A stretch of 64,000 bases of DNA from Aralia elata. Its lineage: Eukaryota; Streptophyta; Magnoliopsida; Apiales; Araliaceae. The DNA is taken from NCBI GenBank assembly GCA_034770075.1, contig CM068388.1, positions 19,525,206 through 19,589,205 on the forward strand. Direction: 5' to 3'. The translations under genes and the position numbers were made by a program. This document shows, piece after piece, positions 22,894 to 35,360 of this stretch; position 1 is the first letter of the stretch, and every line of letters starts with the position of its first letter. The notes beneath the pieces were generated by a model that did no database searches, was not told the DNA's origin, and was given only the letters and a program-made list of their open reading frames with translations.

Positions 22894-24537
22894 TGTTGCC
22901 TAACTTTATCATTTAGGAAAGTATCGTTCCCACGAGGAATTAATTCTAATGTTTTCCAAGTACCAATTTTATATCAACCTAATCTTATTTAAATAGATGA
23001 ATTAAACTAAAATTAACAATTAAACTAAACACTATAAATAAATAGCTAAATAATAAAACATAACTGAATAAATAAATTAATCTAAGAATTCAATTTCACA
23101 CAGTGCCTCATTCAAATCTCATAACTCTCCATTTAATTATACGGTCATGATACATTATTAATCCGAAATTCCTAGTTTCTTTTATCAGCCTCTACCGATT
23201 AACAAATAAAAATATCCATTCTAATTAACTTAATGTATTCCTATGCAAATTAACTTAGAATAGATTCATTACGATCAAATTCCCTAATCGGTTACACATG
23301 ACATATAGGTATATTCCCACCCTATACATAAATTATGTATTCAATCCTAAGATGAATAAACATAATCAAATGTCATTATATTCAGATCTAAATCTATAGT
23401 CCATATCTCAATTTCATATATATTATCCCAATTAATTGTTGATCAGGTAATTACACATGAACGCACAAAATATAAGAACCAATTCATATAGTGCCAATCA
23501 AATAGGAAGATAATCAATTTAAACTACACATGGGATTCTATTAAATTCTTAAATTAAAAACTTGTTCATAGCAGATAAAATTATAATCCACAAAATATTC
23601 AACATTAATGAAAGACAAAAATAAATAAAAGTTTAGAGAAGAAAAACTATCTCCCGCTAATCTTCTATCTCCAAGCTTCTTGAACTTGGTAAAGAATTAG
23701 TCTCCCATGGTGTTCATTAGCTTTTTCCCCATACCTTTTACAATCCTAAAATAAGAATATTTATAGGAGTTGCATTTTTCCTTACCCTAACAGAATTAAA
23801 ATCCTAATTAAAATTGCATACATAGTATCCTAATTTTAATAAACTACTATAACAAAATCCCTAATTGTCTTCCTTTTTCCAAAACTGCTATTGGCTCATT
23901 AATTTCCTTGTAATTCATCTCGGGAGCCATTATAAAAATAATAAGTTGTAGCATCTGTGGGAAAAACAATAGATAACTAGGTGAGACTCGCGAAAAAGGT
24001 AACCCAAAAAGGAATATGTTGCCTTGCTGCTTAGCCGCTCGTGCAATGCACTGAGGCTTTCCTCACCAAACCGTGTGCTATGCGCACTGCACCTTGCAAT
24101 CTAACACCGCGCGAACCAGCCCGTGCCCTTGCGTCGCGGCCCTCTAATTAAGCGCCTAAACGCATGCTATGCAGTAACCTCGGACGCCTTAAGCGCTGCA
24201 GCGCCCTTCACATGCACCTCAACGCTTCGCCTTTTGCTTACCAGCACCGCAGCGCATGATGTCTTGTGCCTAAGCGCTTGATGTCGTCCGCGCGCTGCTT
24301 TTCTTCCTTGCATGCATTGCTGCTCTTCCCTTATCCGTCTGCCTGCCTAACTTGTTCCATGCGTGCCTTGCGCGGCTCCAACTTCAAATATTTATGATTT
24401 TGCCATTGAAATTCCTTTTTTCCTGCAAAATAAAATAAAATAAATAAAAATACTATAAAATAACAGAAAATACTTAAAAACTCACAAATTATTAAGCCTA
24501 AAAGTACCCAAATAATAGGTATAAAACTCACTCATCA
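22894..24537 (-). mobile_element. Inserted element, 1644 bp, TG...CA ends
   Basis: It interrupts the flanking minus-strand ORF. The minus-strand 5' end reads TGATGAGTGAGTTTTATACC and the 3' end reads AGGCAACA. The flanks GGCAC (24538-24542) and AGCAC (22889-22893) match at 4 of 5 bases, suggesting a decayed target duplication. A GC-rich central part (24030-24380) holds the perfect palindrome GCGCTGCAGCGC (24193-24204) and several related GCGC/AGCGC words. No coding domains were seen. It could be a solo LTR or a non-autonomous LTR element. Confidence 0.6.
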
Positions 24538-25876
24538 GGCACCTTTGCTAGGGTCCAAGAAAATAGATTCCTTCACCATTACACCTCAATCGGGAACATA
24601 TTTATCGTCACCCTTTTGAGGATTCTCTTCCAACGACTCAGGCTCCAAAATTAGAGGTCTTTTCCCAAAAGACTTTTTCCCGGGGAACCGCGTACTTGGT
24701 CTTCTACAGTTGTTTTCTCATCTCAGCCCCCCAGTGATGGACCGGGTAAACGTTCGGGGATGACATTCCTCCCGCTCCTTCTCACTGACTCGTGAGCGGA
24801 ACTTCCATCGGAGTCGACATTCCTTTGGCCTTAGCCGCTGCCAAAACTCTTAGTTCACTAACGGTCAACACTGCAAACACAAACAGACAAAACATCAGTC
24901 TATGGAAAATGCAAGCAAATAAAATGACAAACAAAAACTAGACTCAAAACTGGCCTGCATATTTCTCTAACCACTCTTGATCCCCGAAAGTCCCTCGGGC
25001 CCCACACTACCTCATCCTTTTTTAATGCGAAGAAGTCCCAGTATTGTTTAATTTCCTCATGAGTAAGGACGGGACAATCATCAAAAGTGGTGAGGTTGAA
25101 AGGAAACCATCCGAGCAAGAAATAAAGATCAAAATCGTGGACGAAACACCAGTCATAAGTCCGCCCTTTGTTATTCGAGTGCTTTTTGACCAACTTAACA
25201 TTCCCAAGTCTTCGGGATAAGGTGTAGAACCTCGCGACCTAGCCTAAAGGTATACCAAAAAAACTCTCCCTCTATATACATTGGGTGAGAAATGCATTGA
25301 TGGTTGTAAAATAGTTCGGGGCCAACTGCTTGATACCTATTCTTATTTGATTTAGTAAAGTTATTAAAAAAAATTTAAGGGCATGTGAAGCCCACATCTG
25401 AAACTCTGTCAAGAGACCCCGACCTATAATGTTTCGATCTCCTTCTCTCCTTCCTTATGTGCGGGCCTGTGATACATTCTATGACATCGGGAAGGCACCC
25501 TAATCGAATAAGTAGCAGGGAGATTGAAATCTTCGAGCATCTCTCCTATCAGTTTCACAGAGGTGGCATTCGGGAGATTATAATATGGATAGCTATCTAG
25601 TTGGGCAAAATGGGTATCAGGGGTCACTGGTTCGGGAACTTGCTCTTTTCCCGTGTCCCCTAAAACCTTCCCCTTATCCTTTTATGTTTGAGGTTCAAGT
25701 CTAAACGTCGAGACCTCTGGAATTTCGACCATTGGTTCGTCTTGGGGAGGAAAGGGATCGGGGTTGTACCCCAAGGACATGGAATTGGAATCACTAGACA
25801 GTCCGACCTAATCGGGGCCCTCACCTAGAGGTTCATCTATGGGCTCATCCCGAAAACGAAACGGGGGGAATGCCAT
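24538..25876 (-). pseudogene. Gypsy-type transposon ORF, N-terminal part (minus strand)
   Basis: ATG at 25876 (MAFPPFRFRDEPIDEPLGEG). At least two in-frame stops occur before TPDTHFAQLDSYPYYNLPNA (about 25627). A domain with NNKGRTYDWCFVHDFD and LLGWFPFNLTTFDDCPVLT (about 25175-25060) resembles the SNKGWKxRFFFV region of plant putative gypsy-type transposon proteins. An acceptor-like TTTGTGTTTGCAG at about 24871 precedes VSELRVLAAAKAKGMS. The ORF is broken by stops and by the insertion at 24537. The probable LTR and leader lie immediately upstream on the minus strand (25877-27064). Confidence 0.55.
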
Positions 25877-27064
25877 TCTATAGACAACCTTACAAAAAGA
25901 AGATTTTACCCCTAACACTAAGAAACTTTGAAGATTTTTTCCCGAGCACTAATAAGCTTTGAAGTTTTTCCCTCGACTAGGAAGAATAAATACGAAAGGA
26001 AAAGAAAAAGAAGAAACACGACCAATAAACGACACACACTGAAATTAGACAAAATAAACAGTAAGAAGTTCCAAAAGGGGCTACAATCACTTACTTGCTA
26101 GTGAAATGGGCTGAATCTATGCACAAATTCACAAGAAAGAGTTTGGAATTGATGGACTGAAAATGTGAAAACTCATCCGAGGATAATGAAGGAACGTGCA
26201 AGGGACAATGAACAGTTACTAAAACTTTAAAACTATTTATATTGGGATCTGTACGGTTGTGATTCAGAGGGACGTGGTCACATGTCAAGTGATCTGACCC
26301 CTCGAACAACGTGCACTAGATGTCTTCCACAAAATTACACCAAGCGACGTTTCATTATCTTTGGGATCGTATGATTCCCCGAAACATTTTATAACGCACG
26401 TTTTTCCAAGCAACGCGGTTGGGAGTAAATACTTTTTCACCCCATTATCGACAATGTGACAGAATGGTGGCTTATTAGGGATTCACCCCGACTTCCCTTA
26501 GGGCCCGATCCTTGATTAGGGGACGACTACAAATGACATACTCCTAAATCAAATTGTAAATATGCTTCGGGAGTGGGGGTTTGGTAGGGATCAATACCCC
26601 AAACCCAATTTGGGGCCTGAACCAATGTAGTCCCCAAACCTCATTAGGGGTCTGAACCAATGTAGTCCTCGAATGCAAGCCACATAGCTCAAGACTCCAC
26701 CAAGAGTGAAATGCGTACGAGATAGACTCCACCCTACTTGGGGCTCTTATCCAAATCAATTCACTTGTATTTGGACTTATCAGCAACGACTTTCGCCCTA
26801 CAAGGGGGGAAACCTTAACAACCATATATTAGATACCATATATAAATACAAAGGGAGGCCTCAGATACTAGATATAAATATAAAGGGAGGCCTTTGGTAT
26901 ATTTTTTTTACACACACCTTAATATTCTCGGATTACCAATCTCCATAAACGCTTACTGATTTAACCATCGAAGTCGGATCCAGAGGTCAATCCTCCGCGT
27001 ATTCGTTCCTTTTCAAGTATCTCAGAGCACCCAGTTCTAGTGGTTGAGCCGACTGAAACGCAGT
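25877..27064 (-). mobile_element. Probable LTR and leader of the minus-strand gypsy-type element
   Basis: Minus-strand sequence upstream of the ORF at 25876. It has no coding signature. A repeated GGGGxCTGAACCAATGTAGTCC block lies at about 26600-26670. The distal end (about 26950-27060) resembles the terminal part of gypsy LTRs. Exact ends and primer-binding site were not identified. Confidence 0.35.
26831..26894. repeat. Two-copy tandem repeat of about 32 bp
   Basis: Two adjacent imperfect copies, each ending AAAGGGAGGCCT, inside the presumed LTR. Confidence 0.7.
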
Positions 27065-27077
27065 GTTATCAGTTTCA

Positions 27078-27235
27078 AAATTAACTCATTGTCAATAGTA
27101 TTAAAGATGTCTTTTTCTATGTACATAATAGATAATAATTCATCTGTCCATCTCCTATCCTATTACGGAATGACATCTTAATAAGATTTATAGCTGAAAA
27201 TGTTCTTTCAACGTTTGCATTGTAACTAGGTAGGA
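27078..27235 (-). pseudogene. hAT transposase C-terminal (dimerisation) remnant
   Basis: The minus strand encodes NANVERTFSAINLIK, then RNRIGDGQMNYYLL, and after a one-base shift YIEKDIFNTIDNELILK. This is the C-terminal dimerisation region of plant hAT-family or TTF-type zinc-finger proteins (usually VERxFSAMxxxKxxLRNRMGD...YIEKDIF). Only about 50 codons remain, with a frameshift and nothing recognisable upstream, so this is a degenerate fragment. Confidence 0.8.
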
Positions 27236-27239
27236 TTAA

Positions 27240-27969
27240 TACCAACTTTACAAGCAAATAAACAATTTAAGGCTTAAAGAATGAAAAGCCTCAATTAAAA
27301 AAAACAAAAAACAAAAGCTAGTAACAAGTTAACAACTACTTAAGTAACAAGATGAATAAATATTGTAATGAGTTTTCAATTCAAATTAAACCAATAATTA
27401 TTTATGTACAAAGTAGAATAATTGAAACTTAATTAAGGTATAAGAATGTAGAGTATGCTACCTTCTAATTTGTCATGTACCATACTGGGTATTCCAAGTT
27501 TTGACTATAAAATTCGAATTTAATATGATGGAGAATTTGTTTTGTGTTTATATTTTCTAATGTCAGCGAGTGAAATGGACAGTAGATATTGAAAACGAGT
27601 TCTTTTCTGTAGAAATTGAATATGAATGTAAACTCAAGAGTGTGTATTGTACTAATAAGCAGTACATTACTTGAAAAAATTTACTCATTAGCCCCCAGAC
27701 TACATAATATTACCAATATGCCATATACCTAAAAAAAATTTTAAAATTCAGTGGGGGCTAGAGCCTACACTGGCCTGAGTGGCCTCGCTCCTGTTCATGC
27801 TCCTATTCCACAAAGTGGCGGTAATTTATAATATGATATGATAATATGACATGAACGCGATATATTAAAGAGAATTAATAAAACAATAACCAATTTCTTT
27901 GTCAAAAATGAGTAAACGCATTTAGCACAAAATTTAAATGGATCAAACACATGTTCTAAACAGATTGAA

Positions 27970-28026
<57 letters not shown>

Positions 28027-28587
28027 AAAATGTTATATAAATCAACGAAGTCTATGTTTGGAACTAAACAAGAACCAACTCAAGACACCAATTTCTTGCC
28101 AAGGCCCCATGCTGCACACATTTGCAATAGCCCCATAAAACCTTCAACCAAGCACTTAATACATAATGTATCCATGACATTAATTCTAAAACTACAAGGT
28201 TGGCTAGATCTAAAGTAATTTCGGGTTCATCTCTTTTATGGTGAAAAAGATGAACATAAATTAGGCAAAAAATATCATAGAGCCTTCTGGGGTATGCAAC
28301 CCATTTCTAATCAACAACAAATTTTAGACATAACATATATAGTGAGGAATACTACCACTAGTTACAAAAAAAGACATTGGCACTAGAGCACCCTGTGTTG
28401 GCAAGTTGATCTGTAAATGAGTTTGCACCTCTAAACACAGGCTTGATTTCCATCGCCCCCAATCAGCAGATAAGGTGGGTGCGCCGGCATTAAAAATTAA
28501 AACATAAAATATAAAGAAAGTTTTGCTTTTATACAATCACAAGTGAGAAGACTAAGCTTGGCTGACTGCTAAATCTAAAATAATTAT
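27240..28587. other. Unassigned sequence with TA microsatellite
   Basis: AT-rich with no supported gene. A phrase at 27685-27800 resembles the untranslated tail often seen beside plant hAT/TTF genes (CAGTGGGGGCTAGAGCC), consistent with the hAT remnant just upstream. Confidence 0.35.
27972..28024. repeat. (TA)n microsatellite
   Basis: About 26 uninterrupted TA units. Confidence 0.98.
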
Positions 28588-28782
28588 TCCCTACTTTCCA
28601 AAATTAGACAAACACTTGTGATACAATGGAGTTTTAAAAAAAAATTTACTTTTTAAAACCTATATACGGTTGCATGATAATACTCAATCAACTACGAATA
28701 AACTTCATAATCTAAAAAAATGCATCTTTAATTTTAAAATGGACAAATCAAAAATATGTCTAATTTTGGAATGGAATGAATG
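28588..28782. mobile_element. Short MITE with AAAATTAGAC termini
   Basis: The left end contains TTTCCAAAATTAGACAAA. The right end, reverse complemented, contains ATTCCAAAATTAGACATA. The interior is AT-rich and non-coding. About 195 bp. Target duplication not resolved. Confidence 0.5.
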
Positions 28783-28829
28783 TTTGTTAGAGAAATGTGT
28801 CATGATGTCTGTTGGGATGTGTTTGTGAT

Positions 28830-29123
28830 ATCCCAAATGTTTATTAGTTTAATAAATCACGATTGTGAATACAATGATCCTTAGAAAGAAAGTGTGTGAA
28901 TTAAAGAAAGAATAATACTCGAAAGATAATCGAGTTTAATGACACTTACGAAGTGAAACCTATAAGAAGTGATTAAGGAAAAGATAGGGAATGGGTGATA
29001 TAAAACCTAAACGATAAGTTGAGGTTATTCAACGATAAAGTTACGAGGTAAAAAGACTTAAACCGAGTAGGAAAGGTTCGGTGTTGTGATTCCGGGGACG
29101 GAATCCTTATAAGACGGGAAGAA
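28830..29123 (+). mobile_element. Internal 3' end of a Del/Tekay-like gypsy element
   Basis: The non-coding tail directly upstream of LTR A ends TTCCGGGGACGGAATCC...GACGGGAAGAA. It matches the conserved pol-3' / polypurine tract layout of Del/Tekay elements (GGGGACGAAxTTC then GGGGAAGAA). The rest of the internal region and the 5' LTR are missing. Confidence 0.65.
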
Positions 29124-29667
29124 TGTGACAACCTGGATATTTCGAAAATTATTTTTAAAATAAGAATTTAATAAATAAAATTTTTATTATGAGATGTGGC
29201 GGGTTTGAATAAAATATATGTGTTATATATGTTTATGTGATTTATGTGTTGGATTTGATATGTATAAGAATGAAATATATACATATATGTGAAAAGTAAG
29301 ATTTAATGGTTGATTGAACTATTAAATTAGTTAGCTCGAGTTAATTACGAAATGAGATATGGAAGTGAAGAAAATCTCAATTAGTTGTTATTAATTAATT
29401 GAGATTAAGTTGTAATTTTAGTATGAATAATATAATTTGAATGAATTGTGATTAAATATAATTATATATATGATATTAACTTAGATTAGTTATTCATTGA
29501 ATGTTAAAACATTAAATTTTGTAAAACAATGAAATTGTTAATGTGATAATTAAATAGGGAATTATTTAATTATATGAGGAAGTGAATTATATTGTGTAAT
29601 GATGTTAATGGCAAAATAAGTATGCCAAGTAAATGTAAATCAAATTAATTATTTGATTAATGAATAA

Positions 29668-29704
<37 letters not shown>

Positions 29705-29984
29705 AAGAAATTGTTTAAAAACAATTTATAGGAGGAAGTAAGAAAATTTTAATTAGAAAGCTTGAATGAGTTATTCAAATAGCTAATGGAATAAATATTA
29801 GTTATTCTCAATTAATTGATTTGTTACACTAAAAGTGTTAACTTTGTTATGGATTAATTCCATAATTAGTGGGATAATTTTTATACATAATTATAAATGT
29901 ATAATTATTTAAGTTTGGGTAATAATTGGAATACTTGATGTTATAGTACATGAATTAAAATGTATAAGAATAATATGAAATAGG

Positions 29985-30054
<70 letters not shown>

Positions 30055-32890
30055 TGTGTATGAAGCTGAAGTTGGGAATTAGAAAAAAAAAAACAAAGCT
30101 AAGTCATTTTTGACATCTAATGACTCACATTATTAAACATATAGCTGAGTCATTTAGAATTAAGCAGGAGGTGTCTTATTATTAAGGCTTTATCATGACA
30201 TTTAAATAAAGAATAAAGCATGAGCTGGAGACTTATTCATTTCCTATCAAAAACCAGCCCATGCTCCTTTTGATTCGACCCAAAAAGAAAGAAGAGAAAA
30301 ACAATTCTCTGTTCCTTATCCATTTCCATCCGTTCCAAAAAGAAAGAAGAAGGAAAAGAAAAAAAAATAATAAATAAAATTTCCTCCCATCCGTTCCAAA
30401 GGAGCTCAGCTCCATCATTAACCTAAAATCAATTTTCAACTTCTTCAATTACCAAGCATACAAGAGGAATCAAAAGAAGAGTTGAAATCAACTAATCACA
30501 AGTTTGGAGCAAGGATTCAATTAACACATCAAACAAGAGGTAAACTAACTATTGTTTGTTAATTCATGAAAATTAGAGTAATTGATATCTGTTATTGCTA
30601 TGTTTGGATTGTGAATTGAGGTGATGAGAGATTATATATGTGCTAATTGGAGTAATAAGGATGCAATTTTTGGCTAGGTTCCATCTAAAGCTTATGAAAT
30701 CTGGGATTTTAAAGTACGCCTTTAAGGTGTTTGAAATTTTGCCTCTAAGAAGTTGTTATGCTTAAACTTGATAATTAGCTTATGTTTTGGGCAAGATGAC
30801 ATGTATACATGACTTATATGTTAACCTAACTTGATTAAGTGAATCAAAACAAGGTGTGACCGTTGATAGTAATATAAAGACTATTAACCGAAGTATTTGT
30901 CACATCTAAATTAGGGTGCCCACTACTTATTCAATAAGCTTGATATTATACATAGCTGTAGGGCCCCGATTTCACAGTTAAACAATTGGTCTGAAGAGTC
31001 TCTCTTAGATGATGTCTTCCTTGAGTTGTTAGTCATATTATATTGTCCAACAAATGTGAGGCTAGTGATCGCACTAGCTGCTCAAACATTTGACATGTAC
31101 AACAAACTGAAGGAGCATATACCAGCAATATTTTGTTACTTGGGGAAGTGGAATTGCAATCGATGGAGAATTTCATTGTGATAAAACAAGTTATGGACAA
31201 TGAATCATCACATGCTTTTTGGGACGAACTTGCTTGAATTAATGTACTTCATCACTAAATTATGTGGCTATGTATATTTGATAGTCACCTAAGGGATATT
31301 CTGATAAAGAGATATGTATACTTGGACTATAAGATGAAAAGTTAGGATATGGTGATCTTTTTCAATATGAGGGTGTTTTGGTATTCTCAATCAACTAGTT
31401 TTCAAATATTTTGGGATTTCATTCCAGGAATTTATTAGTCCTATGTTTTATGCAAGCTGATATTAAGATGATAGTGCAAAAATAATAGTATAAACCGGAT
31501 AGAATGGAATGCATATGGAAAAAATTGTTTTGTTTATTAATCATTATATTGAATAGCAGATTTAAAATTTTGGATAATGCTAGTATTCAATAATGTGGAG
31601 CAGAGTGTGAAAGGTGTTGTTATTATTCAAATGTCTGATCAATTTGGGTGCTTCAATGAAGTATATATGTGTAAAGTTTGTTAGAGTTGATTCTAAAAGG
31701 TATGTTGTTGTGGACGTAAAAACTAGAAATGGTAGTATCGAAAAGTTTATGAACTAAGTTCTAAATGAAATGGATTGGGATATGTTTAATGTATTCATAA
31801 ACCTACATAAGGTTTGTTACATCATGTTCGAATTAAGATTAGGAAACTAATCTAAATGAAATTGAAATATCGCATGAGATTATTGAATATATTATAACTT
31901 GAATTATAATATATAGGTTATACATTGAAGGAAAACGAATGAATTTTTGTTAACCAGCGAATAGAAGTTGATCATGGACGTTCGATGAGCGTATAACGAT
32001 TAATGCAAACTAAGGCAAGTCTTTCAGTTCCTTTGTGTTATATGAATTTGATATTGATTATATGTAATCTTTATCGTATTATGAAAAAGATCTTCAGAAG
32101 CATGCTAAATTCCATATTATGCTCTATGAATTATGAAAGTCAAATTATGACTAAGTTGATTGAGTTATGGAACTCAATTTATATGTGATATGTGATATAT
32201 TAAGCATTTGAAATCGCATTGTTTAGAATTATAATGCATGTATGATATGCATAGTAGAATGATTATGATGTATGAACTGAGCATGAAATTCTATGCTAAT
32301 TGAAGCATGAAAACTGTTGGATTTGCTGGGCTGTCGAGCTGAATCTTGCAAAAATAAACTTTTTGCAGGTTAATGATATGATGGGATATTTCTGATTATC
32401 TGGACGATAAGGATTAGAAGACATGCGAAGGATTAAATTTTCTTGAATTATAAGTTGTATAGAACTATTTTGATGATTTTGATATATGTAATTGACATAT
32501 GTGTAAATTTCTGAGATATTCAATAAATAAAGAATATATGTTCTGATATGATTATGTTGTGATGATTGCTTTGTAATATAAAGCTCTATAGTGATAATAC
32601 TATAAGAAGAATTCGTATTGAAGATTGAGTTGAACATACTCATGACTACTCTGATGAGATCAATCATAATAAAGGAAATATGATTCTGAAATATAGATAA
32701 TCGTAAAGGTTGCGATTCAGGGAACAAAAGAAAGAAAGATATAAAAAGTTTTTAATCATCCGCATTTTCAGCTATTATTTCATCTAAGTATGATGTAAAG
32801 CTGAATCAAGATAGTATTTAACGCACAAGATCAGGATTAAAAATAGTCCTGATTTTGGATTAAGTTAGTCCCGATTTTGGGGTCGTTACA
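29124..32890 (+). mobile_element. LTR A: long Del/Tekay-like LTR (3767 bp)
   Basis: Starts TGTGACAACCTGG and ends GGGGTCGTTACA. It contains TA microsatellites at about 29670-29701 and 29990-30053. Near the 3' end (32310-32370) it has the layout shared with LTR B and the solo LTR at 43087: a GCTG-GGCTGT-GAGCT block, then a T-rich stretch and TTGCAGGTTAA. Because a polypurine tract precedes it, it is the 3' LTR of a 5'-truncated element. The small reading frames inside are not supported. Confidence 0.75.
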
Positions 32891-32891
32891 G

Positions 32892-33363
32892 TGTTCACTT
32901 GGCCCAATGGATGGGGTGGGCTGCAGTCCACGTGGAAGAATTTCCCACGTAGAAATTTAATTTGGGTAGTATGCAGACTTTAATGAATCTAAGATTCCTA
33001 ATTATATGTAAATTGCAATTCCTAAGGAAAGAGTCAGGATTTATCCGATTTTCTTTCTTTAAGGAGATTGTGTTCTAACCAATCATAGGTAATTACCATG
33101 ATTAGGAGTCTAATTGCAGAGGGGAAGTAGGGCATCAAAGGCGGTATGATTATCGCCAAACCCTAAATTTACAGGTAATAACTTTTTGCACACTAAAGTG
33201 CTAAACCTCCATTTTTAATACCTTGAACGACCTGTACTTATTCTCACACCGGAGCTATCCCCCGGTGGCGAAAGCCATCAGCTCTCTGAGTGTGGTTTTG
33301 TTTCTATGCAGGATTTAGCGCGTATTTGGTGATTGGACAAGCAACGAAATCTTGGTGTTAACA
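32892..33363 (+). mobile_element. 5' LTR of a Tat-lineage gypsy element (472 bp)
   Basis: Begins TGTTCACTTGG and ends GGTGTTAACA, so its ends are inverted TGTT/AACA. It starts one base after LTR A ends. It is followed directly by a primer-binding site and a Tat-type gag. The 3' LTR is missing because the element is cut at about 36925. Confidence 0.75.
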
Positions 33364-33381
33364 TTGGCGCTAGAAGGAGGG
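33364..33381 (+). other. Primer-binding site of the Tat-lineage element
   Basis: TTGGCGCTAGAAGGAGGG immediately follows the LTR. The TTGGCGC start is typical of Tat/Athila-type elements, which do not use initiator tRNA-Met. The exact tRNA was not determined. Confidence 0.65.
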
Positions 33382-33431
33382 CCTTAGTGCAACACAATAC
33401 ACAATCACTCAGTTGTATTTGATCGAAAATT

Positions 33432-35008
33432 ATGGTGTCGAATAAGGGGAAAACGGTATCGGCATATAGTGAATCCACTGTTGACCGGTCTCAGCCCAGA
33501 GGTTCAGTGAAAGATAGATTGGGGCCATCAAAAAATATTTCGGATAGGCTTGGTCCCCAAAGCCGCTCGGTGGGTCAACCCGACCTTCGGATGACAATTG
33601 TCAAAAGGAATCTCTTCTCCACTACCCGGAGGACGAGCGGTCATAATGATGATGCCGATGACCGAAATTCTAGACCGAATCAAGGACGAGATAAGAGGCA
33701 GTTGATCTTGGCCAGGAAGATGCAGCAGAACAAAGACGCTATGGAGGCCATACGCCTTCAGCAATTGAAGTTGGATAAGCAGTTGGCTTCTTTGTTACAT
33801 GGCAAAGAAGATTCCTCCAGTCTTCAACGACGTAAAGGAGATTCGTCAGGGGACCGATCCAGGACACACCATCCGGATGGTTCTCGATGGGAAAGGAGCA
33901 GGCCGAGGGGCCGCACCCCAATCCGCAGCAGGTGCCGAAGCCGCTCGTAGGACGATAGCAGGCCAAAGAGCCGCACCCTAGTCCGCAGCAGGCACCGAAG
34001 CCGCTCGCAGGATGACAGTAGGCCGAAGAGCCGCACTCCAGTCTGCAGCAGGCACAGAAGCCATTCGCAGGACCGGAGTAGGCCGAGGAGCCACTCCTCG
34101 ATCCGCAACAGGCACCCCAACCCCTAGCAGGATATGAGCAGGCTACGAAGCAGCTCGTAGGACAATAGCAGACTAATAAGACGCACACAAGACCGGGGCA
34201 GGCGTCAGAGCCGCCCCAGGGACAATTCAAGAGTCAGGCCTGAGTCGACTCTTCGGGAGAATGAGACTGATGTCGTGGCAAGAAGGCTGAAGGAAGTGGA
34301 ACAGAGGTTGGCAGCGGCCGATCAGTCGGTTGAATTGTCGAACAGCACCAGATCGCCTTTTACCTCAGAGATTAAGCGGGTGAAGGCTAACAAGTCCGAA
34401 AAGATGCTGTCATTGGAGACATATGATGGCACCGGGGATCCCTATGACCACACACATGCTTATAATCAGATTCTGGACTATTATGATCACCCCAAAGCTG
34501 CCAAATGTCACATGTTCGTTACCACGTTGAAGCATGGGGCTCGAGAATGAATGTCGTTTATCACTCCGAACTCGATCAGTTCATGGGAACAGTTGTGTGA
34601 TAAATTCCACGCACGGTTCGGAAGCAATAAGCGAAGGGGGAGGCTGACAACATCATTGATGCAAATTAAACAGCGTACCGAAGAAAGCCTCGGCCAATAT
34701 GGAAAGAGGTTTAGGGAAGCAGTCGGCTCAGTGACTGACCTAAATTTGCAACAGGCTATCGGGTTCTTTACCACTAGATTGGACACTACAAAGTCCAAAA
34801 AATTGGTCAAAGATCTGATTCTCAATCCGCCCGAAGATTTGTCGGAGGCTTATAGTAGGGCCGATGGATTTATCACTCTCGAGGAAGCTATTGGGAGTCT
34901 GAAGCCGCCGGCACGTTCAGAGGATAAACCGAAGGATCGGGATCGAAACAATAGCCTAGGTCGGACAACCAACCGAGGCAAAATTTTAATGGGGGAGGTT
35001 CAGGAGTA
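33432..35008 (+). pseudogene. Tat-lineage gag, broken
   Basis: Starts ATG 33432 (MVSNKGKTVSAYSEST). A basic N-terminal region includes a coil (ARKMQQNKDAMEAIRLQQLK). It then enters an Arg/Ser-rich tandem repeat (33898-34170) with stops. The gag domain follows at about 34390-34830: SLETYDGTGDPYDHTHAYNQ, FVTTLKHGARE, a TGA at 34548-34550, then SSWEQLCDKFHARFG and RTEESLGQYGKRFREAVG. The product is a particle protein of a Tat-type gypsy element. At least three stops preclude function. Arg/Ser-rich segments are common in Gag of this lineage, but the long regular array is noteworthy. Confidence 0.85.
33898..34170 (+). repeat. 60-bp tandem repeat encoding Arg/Ser units
   Basis: About 4.5 copies with an exact 60-bp period, each starting AGCAGGCCGA or a variant. 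Each 20-residue unit reads roughly RPxSRTPxRSRxRSRSQDxS. Copies differ by 15-25% by eye. Stops (TAG) occur in the first and later units. Confidence 0.9.
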
Positions 35009-35360
35009 GGTAGACCACCTTTCCCAAATAAAAATATTAATAAAGTTTACACCCCCCCTGAACACTGATCGGCCCAAGATATTGGAAGAAATCCGGAATA
35101 AGCCTGGCTTTGAACCATGCCAAACAAGCACGAAATCTTATAGGGGAAATCACAACTGATACTATAATTATCACTAGACTTCGGGGCATTCTATGGAACA
35201 ATGTTATAATTTGAAAGACCTGATTGAGATGAAGGTGCAATCTAGAGAGTTAGTTCAGTGTGTCGCAGGGCGAGGGGCTTTGGAAAGGGCAACCACTAGT
35301 AACAATACTCAGCAAAACCCGACATACCCGACCGATCCAGTTCCGGTGGTTTGAGGAGTT

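Noticed and set aside
33898..34170. Possible CRISPR-like array because of the regular 60-bp period
   Set aside because: There are no unique spacers. The whole unit repeats with gradual divergence and encodes RS-type residues, in a plant gag gene.
33739..34230. 163-codon minus-strand frame rich in Cys and Gly
   Set aside because: Antisense shadow of the 60-bp Arg/Ser repeat in gag.
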